Below, in pieces: positions 46,566 through 56,121 of a DNA stretch of 64,000 nucleotides. The translations under genes and the position numbers were made by a program. Below the pieces are notes generated by a model. That model did not search any database. It was not told where the DNA came from and worked only from the letters and a program-made list of their open reading frames with translations. This stretch comes from Mycoplana dimorpha (lineage in GTDB: Bacteria > Pseudomonadota > Alphaproteobacteria > Rhizobiales > Rhizobiaceae), in contig NZ_PZZZ01000008.1 in the NCBI RefSeq assembly GCF_003046475.1, forward strand, positions 186,001 through 250,000. The letters run 5' to 3'. Every line of letters starts with the position of its first letter. Position 1 is the stretch's first letter.

Positions 46566-46922
46566 GGCCCCTACCCGTTCGTTCCGACCGATGGTTCGAC
46601 TGCTTTCCGAGGTGACGGCCAGGCGTCACACGGTCAGTGCCACCGCATGATTGTCGTCCGGGGCATCCCGGCGGATGACATTCAGTTTACACGTTTTTCC
46701 GACTATTGCGCGGGGCTTGGCCACGCGGAGCAGCCCCGCCCCTCACAAGCCTGGCGCCACTTCCCCCCGCAAGCGGCGAGAAGACCACGCCACGACCATT
46801 CTCCCGCCTTCCCGGTGTCGCGGGGGGGCGATCACGGAAAGTCCAGCCGGCGACCGCGACCTGACCCTCTCCCGCCTGCGCGGAGAGGGCCAGGTCGCGA
46901 AGTTGCAGACCGCTCCCGCGGC
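46566..46922 (-). other. 357-base gap with rhizobial-type palindromic repeat
   Basis: No gene was seen. 46855-46899 is an inverted repeat (CGCGACCTG with CAGGTCGCG; CCCTCTCC with GGAGAGGG) beginning about 24 bases after the binding-protein stop. Further degenerate C-rich repeat sequence lies at about 46728-46800. Such hairpins typically lower expression of the permeases relative to the binding protein. Confidence 0.5.
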
Positions 46923-48182
46923 TCACTTCGCCGGCTTGTACCAGCTATCGAGGCCGTCCTGCAGCTTCTTGGCGGCATCTTCCGGCGTCTGGGTGCCGTT
47001 GATGACGTTGGCGGATGCCGTCCAGGTCTCGTTTTCGAGGTTCGGGGTGCCGCGCGACAGGATCTGGTAGGTCGAGCGGATCGTCGGCTTGCACTTCTCG
47101 CGCCAGGAGACGAATTCCTGCGCCAGCGGATCGGCCATCTTCACCGCCGTCGAGTTCAGGCTGAAGAAGCCCGGCAGCGAGTTGGCGTAGATGTCGGCAA
47201 ACTCCGGCGAGGCGACGAAGGTCAGGAACGTCTTCGCGGCATCTGCATTGGCGCCCTTGGCGTTCAGGCCGATGCCGATGTCGTTGCGATCGGAGATGTA
47301 GCAGGTGTCGCCGGCGTTCTTCACCGGCGGCGGGAAGGCGCCCATCTTGAACTGCGCCTGGGTGTTGAACAGGCCGATTTCCCACGAGCCGGCCGGATAG
47401 ATGGCGGCGCGGCCGAGCGTGAAGAGGTTCTGGCTGTCCGGATAGGTCTGGGCCTCGAAGCCGTCGCCGAGATAGTCCTTCCACTTGGCGAGCACGCGGA
47501 ACGGCTCGACCCACGGCTCGTCGGTCAGCTTCTGCTCGCCCTTGATCAGCGCCAGCCGGCCTTCCTCGCCCTTCCAGTAGGTCGGGCCGATGTTCTGGTA
47601 ACCCATCGTCGCGGCTTCCCAGAGATCCTTCGTGCCCATCGCCATCGGGATGTAGGTGCCATCGGTCTTGATCTTGTCGAGGGCGGCGAAGAACTCGGCT
47701 TCGGTCGTCGGAACGGAGACGCCGAGCTGGTCGAAGGCGTCCTTGTTGTAGATGAAGCCATGGATGACCGACGCCATCGGCACGCAGAACGTGGTCTTGC
47801 CGTCGTCGGTGGTCCAGGCGGACTTCGCGACATCGGAGAAGTTCTCCATGCCGGAAAGGTCGTTCAAGGCTGCCAGGTGGCCCTTGTTGAAGAGCTCGAG
47901 CGAGGCGTCAAACGGGCGGCAGGTGATCAGGTCGCCCGCGGAGCCGGCATCGAGCTTGGCGTTCAGCGCGGCGTTGTACTCGGTCGGCGCCGTCGGCGAG
48001 AACACGACCTTGATGCCCGGGTTCTTCGCCTCAAAGGCCGGGATGATCTTGTCCTTCCAGATCGGCAGGTCGTCGTTGCGCCAGCTTTCGATGGTCAGCG
48101 TCACGTCTTGCGCATGGGCGATCCCGGCGGTGCCGAGAATGCTCGTGGCAAGCAGCAAGCCCTTGATAGCTTTACCAGTCAT
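46923..48182 (-). CDS. sugar ABC transporter substrate-binding protein (CUT1, SBP family 1)
   Basis: 419 residues from ATG 48182 with GGGGAGAAAG upstream; the GTG at 48185 is an alternative. The Sec signal is TGKAIKGLLLATSILGTAGIAHAQD. The mature protein is a family 1 sugar-binding protein (AFEAKNPGIKV, AALNAKLDAGSAGDLITCRPFD, GRAAIYPAGSWEIG). It lies between murQ and the permeases on the same strand, so the ligand may be an amino sugar such as GlcNAc, MurNAc or a disaccharide of them. This is inferred from context. Confidence 0.92.
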   Translation of the reverse strand: MTGKAIKGLLLATSILGTAGIAHAQDVTLTIESWRNDDLPIWKDKIIPAFEAKNPGIKVVFSPTAPTEYNAALNAKLDAGSAGDLITCRPFDASLELFNKGHLAALNDLSGMENFSDVAKSAWTTDDGKTTFCVPMASVIHGFIYNKDAFDQLGVSVPTTEAEFFAALDKIKTDGTYIPMAMGTKDLWEAATMGYQNIGPTYWKGEEGRLALIKGEQKLTDEPWVEPFRVLAKWKDYLGDGFEAQTYPDSQNLFTLGRAAIYPAGSWEIGLFNTQAQFKMGAFPPPVKNAGDTCYISDRNDIGIGLNAKGANADAAKTFLTFVASPEFADIYANSLPGFFSLNSTAVKMADPLAQEFVSWREKCKPTIRSTYQILSRGTPNLENETWTASANVINGTQTPEDAAKKLQDGLDSWYKPAK

Positions 48183-48230
48183 CACTTTCTCCCCTTATCA
48201 AAGCGCACACTGGCGCCGTTCTGAATATCG

Positions 48231-49124
48231 TTACTTGAAAGTCGTCAGGGCACGTCGCAGGCTCTGACCTGATTTGTCGAGCGCCGCCTGCGCCGCTGCA
48301 AGGTTTGCGGCGCCCGCGGCGAGCAGCACCGCCGCCTTGACCGACCCATCGGCTTGCTGCAGCAGCCGCACCGCCTCGTCCGTCTCGACGCCGGAAATGC
48401 CGGCGACGATGCGGCTCGCACGATCCTTGAGCTTGATGTTGTCCGCCTTGAGGTTGACCATGTAGCCGTCATGCACGTGGCCGAGCTGGACGCCGACAAG
48501 CGTCGACAGCATGTTCAAGGCGATCTTCTGCGCCGTCCCCGCGCCCATCCGCGTCGATCCGGAGATCACCTCCGGCGGCGTTTGCAGCAGGATGGAGGTG
48601 TCGGCATAGGCGAAGATCGGCGCGCCGGGATTGTTGGCGATCGCAATCACCCGTGCGTCGTGCGACTGCGCATGATCGGCGATCGCGATGGCATAGGGGG
48701 TCGACCCGCTGGCGGTGACGCAGATCACGCAGTCGCCCTTGCCGATCCTGGCCGCTTCCGCATCGGAAACAGCCAGCGCAGTGTCGTCCTCATAGCCGCC
48801 TGCGAGGTTCTCGAGGCTCGCCGCCCCGCCGGCCAGCAGGATCACGATGCGGTCGCGGGGAATGCCGTAGGTGCCGGGAAGTTCGAGCGCGTCCGCCATT
48901 GCCATCAGGCCGGAACTGCCGGCGCCAACATAGACAAGACGCCCGCCGGAGCGCAACGCACCGGCGGCAAGCGTGGCCGCTTCCGCAATGTCGTCGATGG
49001 CCGAGTCTACCGCGCCTGCCGCCGCCGCCTGGCCGGCAGCCAGGATCTTGAGCACCTCGGCGGGGCTGCGCTCGTCCAGCCCCTGCGCCTGCGGGTGCTT
49101 GGCTTCGGTTCTGCCTGATGCCAT
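48231..49124 (-). CDS. murQ: N-acetylmuramic acid 6-phosphate etherase
   Basis: 297 residues from ATG 49124 (GGGAGA RBS), essentially the length of E. coli MurQ. SIS fold with YVGAGSSGLMAMADALELPGTYG, whose Glu aligns with the proton-shuttling Glu, and CVTASGSTPYAIA, SGSTRMGAGTAQK, MLSTLVGVQLGHVHDG. It cleaves the lactyl ether of MurNAc 6-phosphate to GlcNAc 6-phosphate and lactate. Divergent from the amino-sugar kinase and upstream of the sugar transporter on its strand. NagA in the other arm takes the product. Confidence 0.92.
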   Translation of the reverse strand: MASGRTEAKHPQAQGLDERSPAEVLKILAAGQAAAAGAVDSAIDDIAEAATLAAGALRSGGRLVYVGAGSSGLMAMADALELPGTYGIPRDRIVILLAGGAASLENLAGGYEDDTALAVSDAEAARIGKGDCVICVTASGSTPYAIAIADHAQSHDARVIAIANNPGAPIFAYADTSILLQTPPEVISGSTRMGAGTAQKIALNMLSTLVGVQLGHVHDGYMVNLKADNIKLKDRASRIVAGISGVETDEAVRLLQQADGSVKAAVLLAAGAANLAAAQAALDKSGQSLRRALTTFK

Positions 49125-49160
49125 CCAAAATCTCCCTTGCCACAATTTAAGGCCAAAAAA

Positions 49161-49300
49161 ATACCAATTGTCCATAGGAAATTAACGCCCGCGGGCAGAA
49201 AAGTGATACCATTCAAATTCACCCCATCTTGCCAATCACTTAGGAAACGGCACTGGCGGGAGACCGGTTTTCCGCTTGGTTAATGGTATTTTTTTGGTAT
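49161..49300. promoter_or_regulatory. four ATACCA/TGGTAT boxes, candidate GntR operators
   Basis: ATACCA occurs at 49161-49166 and 49206-49211. The reverse complement TGGTAT occurs at 49284-49289 and 49295-49300. The two pairs face each other in the 196-base divergent gap between murQ and the kinase gene. The two outermost copies are extended (AATACCAATT, TTGGTATTG). The GntR gene three genes away is the obvious candidate binder. Confidence 0.55.
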
Positions 49301-49320
49301 TGTTCTTGTCGGAGATCAAA

Positions 49321-50211
49321 ATGGCAGACCTGATCATTGGCATCGATGGAGGCGGCACCAGCTGCCGGGCGGCAGTCGCCGACCCGGACGGTACCGTGCT
49401 CGGTCGCGGCAGAAGCGGCGCCGCCAATATCCTGACGGACCCGAACAACGCCATCGTCAGCATCACCGAGGCGGCCGAGGCAGCTTGCCGCGACGCCGGC
49501 ATTCCGGTGGAGACGATAGCGAAGGCGTCAGCCTTCCTCGGCCTGGCCGGAACCAATGTCGGCAATCTTACCCAGTATGTCCGCGAGCGGCTGCCGTTCC
49601 GCCACACCGACATCGACTCCGACGGGCTGATCGCGCTGCAGGGGGCCATCGGCGACGCCGAGGGGTCCGTGGCAATCCTCGGCACGGGCACCATCTTCAT
49701 GGCCCGCCGGGCCGGCACGGTTCATTATATCGGCGGTTGGGGGTTCATCATCGGAGATCTCGGCGGGGGCGCCCGACTCGGTCATGCGCTCTTGCAGGAG
49801 GCGTTGCTTGCCCATGACGGCATCCACCCGCGCTCCGCCGTCACCGATGCGATCCTGGCCGAATTCAAGCACGACCCGACCGCCATGGTGGAGTTCGCGC
49901 GGCTCTCCAAGCCCGGCGATTTCGGCCGCTATGCACCGCTGGTCTTCCAGCATGCGCAACAAAACGACCCGGGCGCGCTGGCGCTGGTAGAGGCGGCCGC
50001 CAGGTCCGTCAACGAGTCCCTCGACGCCATCACCAGGATCGGCGGGCATGAGCGGCTGTGCCTGCTCGGCGGCCTGGCGCCACTCTATCCGGCGTGGCTC
50101 GAACCGCGCCACCGGGCCATCCTCGTCGATCCGCAGGCCGACGCGCTGGCAGGGGCCGTCGCCCTTGCCGCCAAGCGTTTTCGCGAACGATCCGGAGGCG
50201 CCACCGCATGA
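49321..50211 (+). CDS. BadF/BadG/BcrA-type ATPase, N-acetylglucosamine/N-acetylmuramate kinase
   Basis: 296 residues from the ATG at 49321 (GGAGATCAAA just upstream). ASKHA fold with phosphate loop IGIDGGGTSCRAAVAD, second phosphate motif AILGTGTIF, and GGWGFIIGDLGGGARLGH. Family members phosphorylate GlcNAc or, like the clostridial MurK, MurNAc and GlcNAc at C6. With a non-phosphorylating ABC importer and murQ next door, a cytoplasmic kinase of this kind is needed, so MurK-like activity is plausible. Confidence 0.87.
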   Translation: MADLIIGIDGGGTSCRAAVADPDGTVLGRGRSGAANILTDPNNAIVSITEAAEAACRDAGIPVETIAKASAFLGLAGTNVGNLTQYVRERLPFRHTDIDSDGLIALQGAIGDAEGSVAILGTGTIFMARRAGTVHYIGGWGFIIGDLGGGARLGHALLQEALLAHDGIHPRSAVTDAILAEFKHDPTAMVEFARLSKPGDFGRYAPLVFQHAQQNDPGALALVEAAARSVNESLDAITRIGGHERLCLLGGLAPLYPAWLEPRHRAILVDPQADALAGAVALAAKRFRERSGGATA

Positions 50212-50972
50212 CCGACCGTCTTGCCTCCATCCTCTCTCCGCAGCGCCTCCAGGCCGGCGGGTCGGGCCCGCTTTACCTGAAGCTGCGCCAGACCCTAGAG
50301 GAGGCGATACGGTCCGGCAAGCTCAACCACGGCGATGCCCTGCCGCCCGAGCGCGACCTGGCGGACTATGCCAACATCAGCCGCGTCACCGTCCGCAAGG
50401 CCGTGGACGACCTCGTCAGGGACGGCCTGCTCGTGCGCCGCCACGGCTCGGGCACCTTCGTCGTCAAGCCAGTCTCCAAGGTGCAGCAATCGCTGTCGCG
50501 GCTGACCTCTTTCACGGAGGACATGGCCCGGCGCGGGCTGCGCGCCCGCGCGGAATGGATCGATCGCGGCCTGTTCCACCCCTCGCCCGACGAGATGATG
50601 ATCCTCGGACTTCCCGCCGACGCGCTGGTCGCTCGCCTTGGGCGCCTGCGCATCGCCGACGACATGCCGCTTGCGATCGAGCGCGCCTGCATCTCTTCCG
50701 AGTTTCTTCCCGACCCCGTCCAGGTGACCGGTTCGCTCTATGCCGCTCTCGAAGAGCGTGGTTTTCGTCCGGTGCGCGCGGTACAGCGCATTTCGGCGTA
50801 TAATATCAAAGATCCGGACGCGGCCATGCTGGGGGCTGCTCCCGGCTCGGCCGGCCTGTCGATCGAGCGCGTTTCGTACCTCGCATCGGGCAAGGTCGTG
50901 GAATTCACCCGCTCGCTCTATCGGGGCGACGCCTACGACTTCGTGGCGGAACTGACGCTGTCCGACGCCTGA
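50208..50972 (+). CDS. GntR-family regulator with UTRA domain
   Basis: 254 residues from the ATG at 50208, overlapping the kinase stop (ATGA). Winged HTH (about 20-85) has GPLYLKLRQTLEEAIRSGKL...LPPERDLADYANISRVTVRKAVDDLVRDGLLVRRHGSGTFV. The C-terminal UTRA ligand domain (about 105-250) is of the NagR/DasR type, which senses amino sugar phosphates. It probably represses both arms through the ATACCA boxes. Confidence 0.92.
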   Translation: MTDRLASILSPQRLQAGGSGPLYLKLRQTLEEAIRSGKLNHGDALPPERDLADYANISRVTVRKAVDDLVRDGLLVRRHGSGTFVVKPVSKVQQSLSRLTSFTEDMARRGLRARAEWIDRGLFHPSPDEMMILGLPADALVARLGRLRIADDMPLAIERACISSEFLPDPVQVTGSLYAALEERGFRPVRAVQRISAYNIKDPDAAMLGAAPGSAGLSIERVSYLASGKVVEFTRSLYRGDAYDFVAELTLSDA

Positions 50973-50997
50973 GCCGTTTCAAAGGAAAGACAAGACT

Positions 50998-52020
50998 ATG
51001 CAGACCAACATGCGACGTGAAATCGACGAGATCCCGGAGGCGGCCGCGCGCGTGCTCGCGCAGCAGTCCGATGCGATCGCCGCTGCCGGCAGGGCGTTGA
51101 AGTCGACCGATCCGAGCTTCGTCGTCACCATTGCCCGCGGCTCCTCGGACCATGCCGCGCTGTTTCTGAAATATGCGATCGAACTGACGGCCGGACGCGC
51201 CGTTGCCTCGCTTGGCCCTTCGCTCGCCTCTATCTACGGGGCGCGACTGAAGCTCGACGGGGCGGCGGCGATCGCCATATCCCAGTCCGGCAAGAGCCCC
51301 GACATCGTCGCAATGGCCAAGGCGGCAACCGATGCCGGTGCGACCTCACTGGCGCTCACCAATACGGTCCCCTCGCCGCTCGCCGACGCCTGCAGCCATG
51401 CGTTGAACATCTGCGCCGGGCCGGAGATCAGCGTCGCGGCGACCAAGTCCTATGTGAATTCGATCGTCGCCGGGCTGGCGATCCTGGCCGAATGGACCGG
51501 TGACGCCGCGCTCGGCAAAGCTGTCGCAGCGCTGCCGGAGCAACTCGGCAAAGCCGTCCGGCTCGACTGGACCGGCCTGATCGACGACCTCGCCGAAGCC
51601 CGTTCGCTCTACATGCTCGGCCGCGGGCCCGGTCTTGCGATCGCCAACGAGGCGGCGCTGAAGTTCAAGGAGACCTCCGGTCTGCATGCGGAAGCCTATT
51701 CCGCCGCTGAAGTGCTGCACGGGCCCGTCGCTCTTGTCGGCCCCGCCTTCCCGGTCATCGCGCTCGCCGCCCGCGACGCGGCCGAGCAGTCGGTGACGGG
51801 CATGTCCGATGGCCTGGCCGATAAGGGAGCCTACGTCTGCGTGACCTCGGCCGGCGCGAAATCGGCCAAGTCGCTGCCCTTCATCGCCACCGGCCATCCG
51901 ATCACCGACGCGCTGGCGCTGATCGTCCCCTTCTACGGCTTTGTGGAGGCCTGGTCGCGCGCCCGCGGCCTCGATCCCGACAGGCCCGTCAACCTCAAGA
52001 AAGTGACTGAGACGAGATGA
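50998..52020 (+). CDS. SIS-domain glucosamine 6-phosphate deaminase/isomerase, NagB-II type
   Basis: 340 residues with two SIS domains and no glutaminase domain. The first has TIARGSSDHAALFLKYAIE and ISQSGKSPDIVAMAK; the second has LGRGPGLAIANEAALKFKETSGLHAEAYSAAEVLHGP, a GlmS isomerase signature. Stand-alone GlmS-like enzymes of this length next to nagA act as glucosamine 6-phosphate deaminases. It starts 25 bases after the GntR stop and overlaps nagA by four bases. Confidence 0.88.
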   Translation: MQTNMRREIDEIPEAAARVLAQQSDAIAAAGRALKSTDPSFVVTIARGSSDHAALFLKYAIELTAGRAVASLGPSLASIYGARLKLDGAAAIAISQSGKSPDIVAMAKAATDAGATSLALTNTVPSPLADACSHALNICAGPEISVAATKSYVNSIVAGLAILAEWTGDAALGKAVAALPEQLGKAVRLDWTGLIDDLAEARSLYMLGRGPGLAIANEAALKFKETSGLHAEAYSAAEVLHGPVALVGPAFPVIALAARDAAEQSVTGMSDGLADKGAYVCVTSAGAKSAKSLPFIATGHPITDALALIVPFYGFVEAWSRARGLDPDRPVNLKKVTETR

Positions 52021-53192
52021 GCGCGCAGACCGCCTTCACGGCCGCCCGGATCTTCGACGGCGATCTCTGGCACGACGAAAGCGCCCTCCTGATAGAGGAC
52101 GGCCGGGTTGTCGGCATTGTCGACCGGAACGAAATTTCTGCCGGCGCATCGATCCGGGACATGGGCGATGCCCGCATCGTTCCCGGCTTCGTCGACCTGC
52201 AGGTCAATGGCGGCGGCGGCGTGCTCCTCAACGAGCAGCCCGACGTGGATGGCATTCGCACGATCTGCGCCGCCCACACGCGTTTCGGCACTACGGCACT
52301 CCTGCCGACACTGATCACCGACACGCGCGAGATCACCGCCCGGGCGATCGCCGCCGGCATTGCGGCGCGGGAGGCGAAGGTGCCGGGCTTTCTCGGCCTG
52401 CACCTCGAAGGCCCGCACCTCTCCATTGCCCGCAAGGGCGCGCACGACCCGAAGCTGATCCGCCCGATGGAGGCCAACGATCTCGCTCGCATCACCGAGG
52501 CGCGCCCCCGACTTGACGTGCTCCTGACGACCGTCGCCCCCGAAAACGTCACGAACGACCAGATCGCCGCCCTCGCCGCGGCCGGCGTGACCGTCAGCCT
52601 CGGGCACTCCGACAGCAGCTACGCAACGGTCGGCGCCGCCGCCGCGGCCGGGGCGCGCATGATGACCCACCTCTTCAACGCCATGAGCCCGCTCGGCCAT
52701 CGCGAGCCCGGCATGGTCGGCGGCGCACTCGACCTGGGCCAACTCAATGCCGGTCTGATCGCCGACGGCTTCCATGTCGATCCGGTCTCGATCGGCGTGG
52801 CGCTGCGCTCCAAGAAAGGGCCGGGGCGCATCTTCCTGGTCACGGACGCGATGTCGCCGATCGGCACCGACATGACGGGCTTCACGTTGAACGGCCGGGA
52901 GATCTATCGCAGGGACGGCCGCTTGACCCTTGCCGACGGCACACTCGCCGGCGCCGACATCGACATGATGGCCTGCGTCCGCTTCATGCACGAACGCGTC
53001 GGGCTGTACCTGGAGGAGGCACTGCGCATGGCGTCGCTCTATCCGGCCGAAGCGATCGGCATGGCCGGCCGCAAGGGTCGACTGACGCACGGGCACGACG
53101 CCGACTTCGTGGCCCTCGACGACGACCTGCACGTCCGCGCCACCTGCATCGGCGGCAGGCCAGCATTCCTTGCCGGCCGAACCGCGCATTAG
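52017..53192 (+). CDS. nagA: N-acetylglucosamine 6-phosphate deacetylase
   Basis: 391 residues. Amidohydrolase fold with PGFVDLQVNGGGG, HLEGPHLS (metal-binding Glu), SLGHSDSSY, HLFNAMSPLGHREPG and VTDAMSPIGTD, all NagA hallmarks. It removes acetate from GlcNAc 6-phosphate made by the kinase or MurQ and hands glucosamine 6-phosphate to the preceding SIS protein. Confidence 0.95.
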   Translation: MSAQTAFTAARIFDGDLWHDESALLIEDGRVVGIVDRNEISAGASIRDMGDARIVPGFVDLQVNGGGGVLLNEQPDVDGIRTICAAHTRFGTTALLPTLITDTREITARAIAAGIAAREAKVPGFLGLHLEGPHLSIARKGAHDPKLIRPMEANDLARITEARPRLDVLLTTVAPENVTNDQIAALAAAGVTVSLGHSDSSYATVGAAAAAGARMMTHLFNAMSPLGHREPGMVGGALDLGQLNAGLIADGFHVDPVSIGVALRSKKGPGRIFLVTDAMSPIGTDMTGFTLNGREIYRRDGRLTLADGTLAGADIDMMACVRFMHERVGLYLEEALRMASLYPAEAIGMAGRKGRLTHGHDADFVALDDDLHVRATCIGGRPAFLAGRTAH

Positions 53193-53368
53193 TTTCATGG
53201 ATTTAAGCACTTGCGGCGCGCCGGATTTCAGTTCTAGGATCGGCGCCTCGCATATCCCGGCAGGACCTTCCCCGGATTGCTTCGCGACGGCGCGGCTGTG
53301 AACAGACCGCCACCACCCCTGCGTCGCTTTCCGGGCAAGTGGTCCCGCCCACACACACAGGGACAGGC

Positions 53369-54421
53369 ATGGAACTGATCTTCGACGGCCACAACGACGT
53401 GCTGCTGCGGCTGCTCAACAATATGCAAGACGGGGCCGATCCGGTCGCCGAATTCAGGGACGGCACCGATCAGGGCCATATCGACGGCCCGCGTGCCCGC
53501 GCCGGCGGCCTCGCCGGCGGGCTCTGCGCCATCTACATCTCCTCGGGCCATTTCGAACTGCGCAAGCCGGACGACAACGGCCACTACGCCACGCCGCTGG
53601 AAGCGCCGCTGCAGCGCCAGCCGTCGCTCGACATCGCGCTGGCCATGGCCGCGATCGCCTACAGGCTGGAGCGCGCCGGCGCCTGGACGATCTGCCGGAC
53701 GGTCGCGGACATCCGCGCCGCCTTCGAGGCAAACAGCTTCGCCGCCGTGCTGCACATGGAAGGCTGCGAGGCGATCGACCGGGAGTTGATCGCGCTCGAG
53801 ACCTTCCATGCCGCCGGTCTGCGCTCGCTCGGGCCGGTCTGGAGCCGCAACAACATCTTCGGCCACGGCGTGCCGTTCGCCTACCCGATGTCGCCCGACA
53901 CCGGCCCCGGCCTGACCGAGGCCGGCTTTGACCTGGTCCGCGCCTGCAATCGCCTCGGCATCATGATCGACCTTTCGCACATCACCGAGAAGGGTTTTTG
54001 GGACGTGGCCCGGACCACCGACAAGCCGCTGGTGGCGACCCACTCGAACGCGCACTCGCTGACACCGGTCGCCCGCAACCTCACCGACCGGCAGTTGGAC
54101 GCCATCCGCGAAAGCCGCGGACTCGTCGGCCTCAACTATGCGACGACGATGCTGCGTGCCGACGGGCAGGATCTGGTCGACACCCCGCTTTCCGACATGG
54201 TGCGCCACGTCGATCATATGGTGGAGCGCATGGGCATCGATTGCGTGGCGCTCGGCTCGGACTTCGACGGCGCGACGATTCCGGCCGAGATCGGCGACGC
54301 GTCCGGGAACCAGAAGCTCGTTGCCGCCCTGACGGCGGCTGGTTATGGTGCCGACGACCTTGCGAAGATATGCCGGGAAAACTGGCTGAGAGTGCTCGGG
54401 CAGGCATGGCACGAAGCCTGA
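53369..54421 (+). CDS. dipeptidase, peptidase M19 (renal dipeptidase) family
   Basis: 350 residues from the ATG at 53369 (CAGGGACAGG upstream). Metal site residues: DGHNDVLLRL at the N-terminus, Glu in HMEGCEAID, and His in IDLSHITEKGF and ATHSNAHSL. The end ENWLRVLGQAW is conserved. M19 enzymes cleave dipeptides, including D-containing ones. No signal peptide, so it probably acts after import by the Dpp system encoded directly downstream. Possible target: D-amino-acid dipeptides from peptidoglycan. Confidence 0.92.
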   Translation: MELIFDGHNDVLLRLLNNMQDGADPVAEFRDGTDQGHIDGPRARAGGLAGGLCAIYISSGHFELRKPDDNGHYATPLEAPLQRQPSLDIALAMAAIAYRLERAGAWTICRTVADIRAAFEANSFAAVLHMEGCEAIDRELIALETFHAAGLRSLGPVWSRNNIFGHGVPFAYPMSPDTGPGLTEAGFDLVRACNRLGIMIDLSHITEKGFWDVARTTDKPLVATHSNAHSLTPVARNLTDRQLDAIRESRGLVGLNYATTMLRADGQDLVDTPLSDMVRHVDHMVERMGIDCVALGSDFDGATIPAEIGDASGNQKLVAALTAAGYGADDLAKICRENWLRVLGQAWHEA

Positions 54422-54463
54422 CGGCCCGGTATTGAAGGTAAACGAAAACAGAGGGAACGGATC

Positions 54464-56107
54464 ATGACGATAAGAATGTTGGGTGGACGCGCACGCATGC
54501 TCGCATCGGGCGCAGCCCTATCGCTTCTGATGATGACTGCGCCGGCAGCATTTGCCGACACCCCCAAGGACACGCTGGTCGAGGCCCTGTCCATCGACGA
54601 CATCATCACCCTTGATCCGGGCGAGGCCTTCGAGTTCTCGGCCGCCGAGATGACCGGCAACACCTACGACTTCCTTATCCGTCTCGACCCGACCGACACC
54701 TCCAAGGTGAAGGGCGATCTCGCCGAAAGCTGGACGGTCTCGGATGACAGCCTGACCTACACCTTCAAGCTCAAGCCCGGCCTGAAGTTCGCTTCCGGCA
54801 ACCCGATCACCGCCGAGGACGTGGCCTTCTCGTTCGAGCGCGCCGTCAAGCTCGACAAGAGCCCGGCGTTCATCCTTACCCAGTTCGGCCTCAACGGCGA
54901 CAACGTCACGGAAAAGGCAAAGGCCACCGACGAACTGACCTTCGTCTTCACCGTCGACCAGCCCTACGCACCGAGCTTCGTGCTGAACTGCCTGACGGCA
55001 ACGGTCGCCGCCGTCCTCGACAAGAAGGTCGTGATGGAGCACGCCAAGTCGGTCACGCCTACGGACGAGTACAAGTACGACACGGATTTCGGCAACGAGT
55101 GGCTGAAGACCGGCTTTGCCGGCTCGGGCCCGTTCAAGCTGCGCGAGTGGCGCGCCAACGAGCTCGTCGTGCTCGAGCGCAACGACAACTACCACGGCGA
55201 GCCGGCGAAACTCGCCCGCGTCATCTACCGCCACATGAAGGAAAGCTCCGGCCAGCGGCTTGCGCTCGAAGCCGGTGACATCGATATCGCCCGCAACCTC
55301 GATCCCGGCGATCTCGACGCGATCGCCAAGAACGCCGATCTCGCCGCCACCAGCGCGCCGAAGACGACCCTCTACTACATCAGCCTCAACCAGAAGAACG
55401 AGACGCTCGCCAAGCCCGAAGTGCGCCAGGCGTTCAAGTACCTGGTCGACTACGACGCGATCGGCTCTACCCTGATCAAGGGCATCGGCGAGATCCACCA
55501 GACCTTCCTTCCCAAGGGCGTACTCGGCGCACTCGACGAGAACCCCTTCACCAAGGACGTCGCCAAGGCGAAGGAACTGCTTGCCCAGGCCGGCGTCCCG
55601 GATGGCTTCACCGTCACCATGGACGTACGCAACTCGCAGCCGGTTTCGGGCATCGCCGAATCCTTCCAGCAGACGCTCGGCGAAGCCGGCGTGAAGCTCG
55701 AGATCATCCCGGGCGACGGCAAGCAGACGCTGACGAAGTACCGCGCCCGCAACCATGACATGTATATCGGCCAGTGGGGCATGGACTACTTCGACCCGAA
55801 CTCCAACGCCGAGACCTTCACGTCCAACACCGACAACTCGGACGAAGGCAAGAACAAGACGCTTGCCTGGCGCAACGCCTGGGACGTTCCGGAACTGACG
55901 GAAAAGACGAAGGCCGCCCTTCTTGAAAAGGACAGCGCCAAGCGCGCCCAGATGTATGAGGAACTGCAGAAGGCCGTTCTCGAGACCAGCCCCTTCGTCG
56001 TCATCTTCCAGCAGACCGAAGTGGCCGGTTACCGCGCCAACCTGAAGGACTTCAAACTCGGGCCGACGTTCGACACGAACTTCGTCTGGTCCGTCGCCAA
56101 GGACTGA
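54464..56107 (+). CDS. ABC transporter substrate-binding protein, DppA/OppA family
   Basis: 547 residues with a Sec signal (ML...LSLLMMTAPAAFADT, cleavage near 32). Family 5 binding protein with GDLAESWTVSDD, GSGPFKLREW and GQWGMDYFDPNSNAET. The RBS AGAGGGAACGG precedes it. Clearly different from the Tat-exported pair at 6895 and 14072. Next to an M19 dipeptidase, the likely ligand is a di- or oligopeptide, possibly a muropeptide fragment. Confidence 0.93.
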   Translation: MTIRMLGGRARMLASGAALSLLMMTAPAAFADTPKDTLVEALSIDDIITLDPGEAFEFSAAEMTGNTYDFLIRLDPTDTSKVKGDLAESWTVSDDSLTYTFKLKPGLKFASGNPITAEDVAFSFERAVKLDKSPAFILTQFGLNGDNVTEKAKATDELTFVFTVDQPYAPSFVLNCLTATVAAVLDKKVVMEHAKSVTPTDEYKYDTDFGNEWLKTGFAGSGPFKLREWRANELVVLERNDNYHGEPAKLARVIYRHMKESSGQRLALEAGDIDIARNLDPGDLDAIAKNADLAATSAPKTTLYYISLNQKNETLAKPEVRQAFKYLVDYDAIGSTLIKGIGEIHQTFLPKGVLGALDENPFTKDVAKAKELLAQAGVPDGFTVTMDVRNSQPVSGIAESFQQTLGEAGVKLEIIPGDGKQTLTKYRARNHDMYIGQWGMDYFDPNSNAETFTSNTDNSDEGKNKTLAWRNAWDVPELTEKTKAALLEKDSAKRAQMYEELQKAVLETSPFVVIFQQTEVAGYRANLKDFKLGPTFDTNFVWSVAKD

Positions 56108-56121
56108 TCGGAAAGAGAACG

